A DNA stretch of 32,079 bases. Source: Acidobacteriaceae bacterium (lineage in GTDB: Bacteria > Acidobacteriota > Terriglobia > Terriglobales > Acidobacteriaceae). Every line of letters starts with the position of its first letter. Position 1 is the stretch's first letter. The notes beneath the pieces are model-generated. The model saw only the letters and a program-made list of their open reading frames with translations. It was not told the DNA's origin and did no database searches. A program made the translations under genes and the position numbers. The stretch covers positions 1-32,079 of the forward strand of contig JARLFY010000090.1 of assembly GCA_031296325.1 (NCBI GenBank). Reading direction: 5' to 3'. Of this stretch, positions 31,820 through 32,079 are shown in pieces.

Positions 31820-32079
31820 ATGAATATTAATGGCAGACTCTCTTTCATCCGCGATCGAAATAATATCGCCGCAGTGTTCGGTCAGGTACCAGACGGTCTC
31901 TACAAGGAAACGAGCTGGAGTCTGAGTTTGAAACCTGAGTTGAAATAGATCAAATAACCGTCGTACATCAAAGAAGATCGTTATTGTTGACGCTTCCTTT
32001 CAACCTCCTCGATTCGGTCATTTGGCGTGAAACACCTGAACCACTTCGGCCAGGCGATCCAGGCAACAGTTCAGTCATG
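31820..32079. promoter_or_regulatory. Upstream region of the porin gene
   Basis: A 260-bp region to the window edge. The symmetric site TTGAA-ATAG-ATCAA (31940-31953) matches a CRP/FNR-type palindrome in 9 of 10 specified bases and lies about 120 bp before the porin start. One such match is expected by chance in a window of this size, so it is only a candidate. No complete ORF is convincing in the remaining 80 bp at the edge. Confidence 0.25.

Noticed and set aside
1-32079. CRISPR array, tRNA, rRNA, insertion sequence with transposase, prophage
   Set aside because: No regular direct repeats with spacers, no tRNA-like cloverleaf seen, and no transposase or phage protein among the reading frames.
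31998-32079. Possible start of another minus-strand gene at the window edge
   Set aside because: The only open frame starts at the edge, runs about 35 codons and has no recognisable features. Another frame that reads more like protein has a stop at the edge.

Overview
The window looks like chromosomal DNA from an Acidobacteriota bacterium of the Terriglobia type (Granulicella/Edaphobacter/Terriglobus relatives). This is inference from the gene set: a BBP2-type porin, a Big_2 lipoprotein, futalosine-pathway MqnA, a Tat-exported YetA/PL26-like lyase, a PP2C/kinase pair and GC-rich codon use with many short intergenic palindromes. I see no rRNA, tRNA, CRISPR, transposase, integrase or phage gene. 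Most of it is ordinary core metabolism.

Layout, left to right. (1) 1-1.6 kb, minus strand: a bactofilin and a methyltransferase-like protein in one unit, then a 67-residue small protein with an excellent ribosome binding site. (2) 1.7-4.7 kb, plus: a 133-bp element with inverted ends, glmU, and a receiver/HD-GYP response regulator. (3) 4.77-8.8 kb, plus: a cobalamin riboswitch followed by cbiA, a PduO-type adenosyltransferase and cbiP, a B12 unit. (4) 8.9-11.7 kb, minus: a large Tat-exported exo-rhamnogalacturonan-lyase-like protein. (5) 11.9-17.4 kb: mscL, citramalate synthase (minus), mqnA and a VTT/DedA-like membrane protein (plus, overlapping), fabH (minus). (6) 17.5-21.3 kb: a DUF59 Fe-S assembly protein and a methyltransferase (plus) converging on nnrDE-tsaE (minus). 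(7) 21.5-26.5 kb, plus: a Big_2 surface lipoprotein, yggS and a DinG-like helicase. (8) 26.6-31.8 kb, minus: a PP2C phosphatase coupled to a Ser/Thr kinase, an APC permease and an outer-membrane porin.

The most unusual layer is repetitive. A short hairpin-forming element (core TCAYTCTGA ... GAAGARTC ... GCATWTT) occurs at four places. One copy lies between convergent genes. One supplies the stop codon of a methyltransferase gene. Two lie inside conserved enzymes, MqnA and NnrD, and are translated in frame as extra segments, which resembles the protein-coding palindromic elements of Rickettsia. A second, composite repeat (a CCATCGC/GCGATGGGTGG palindrome plus a GTTGCC-rich tract plus a CATTCC or CATCCC palindrome) occurs near 12.3 kb and 23.3 kb, and its first module alone near 18.97 kb. 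The spacer between mscL and cimA also carries a row of small hairpins with GAA or AAA loops, and the glmU leader holds the 133-bp element.

Functionally, the B12 unit is under riboswitch control. PP2C and kinase form a reversible phosphorylation module. Porin and permease could form a two-membrane uptake route. The rest is housekeeping: cell-wall precursor synthesis, isoleucine, menaquinone, fatty acids, Fe-S assembly, t6A tRNA modification, NAD(P)HX repair, PLP homeostasis and DNA repair.
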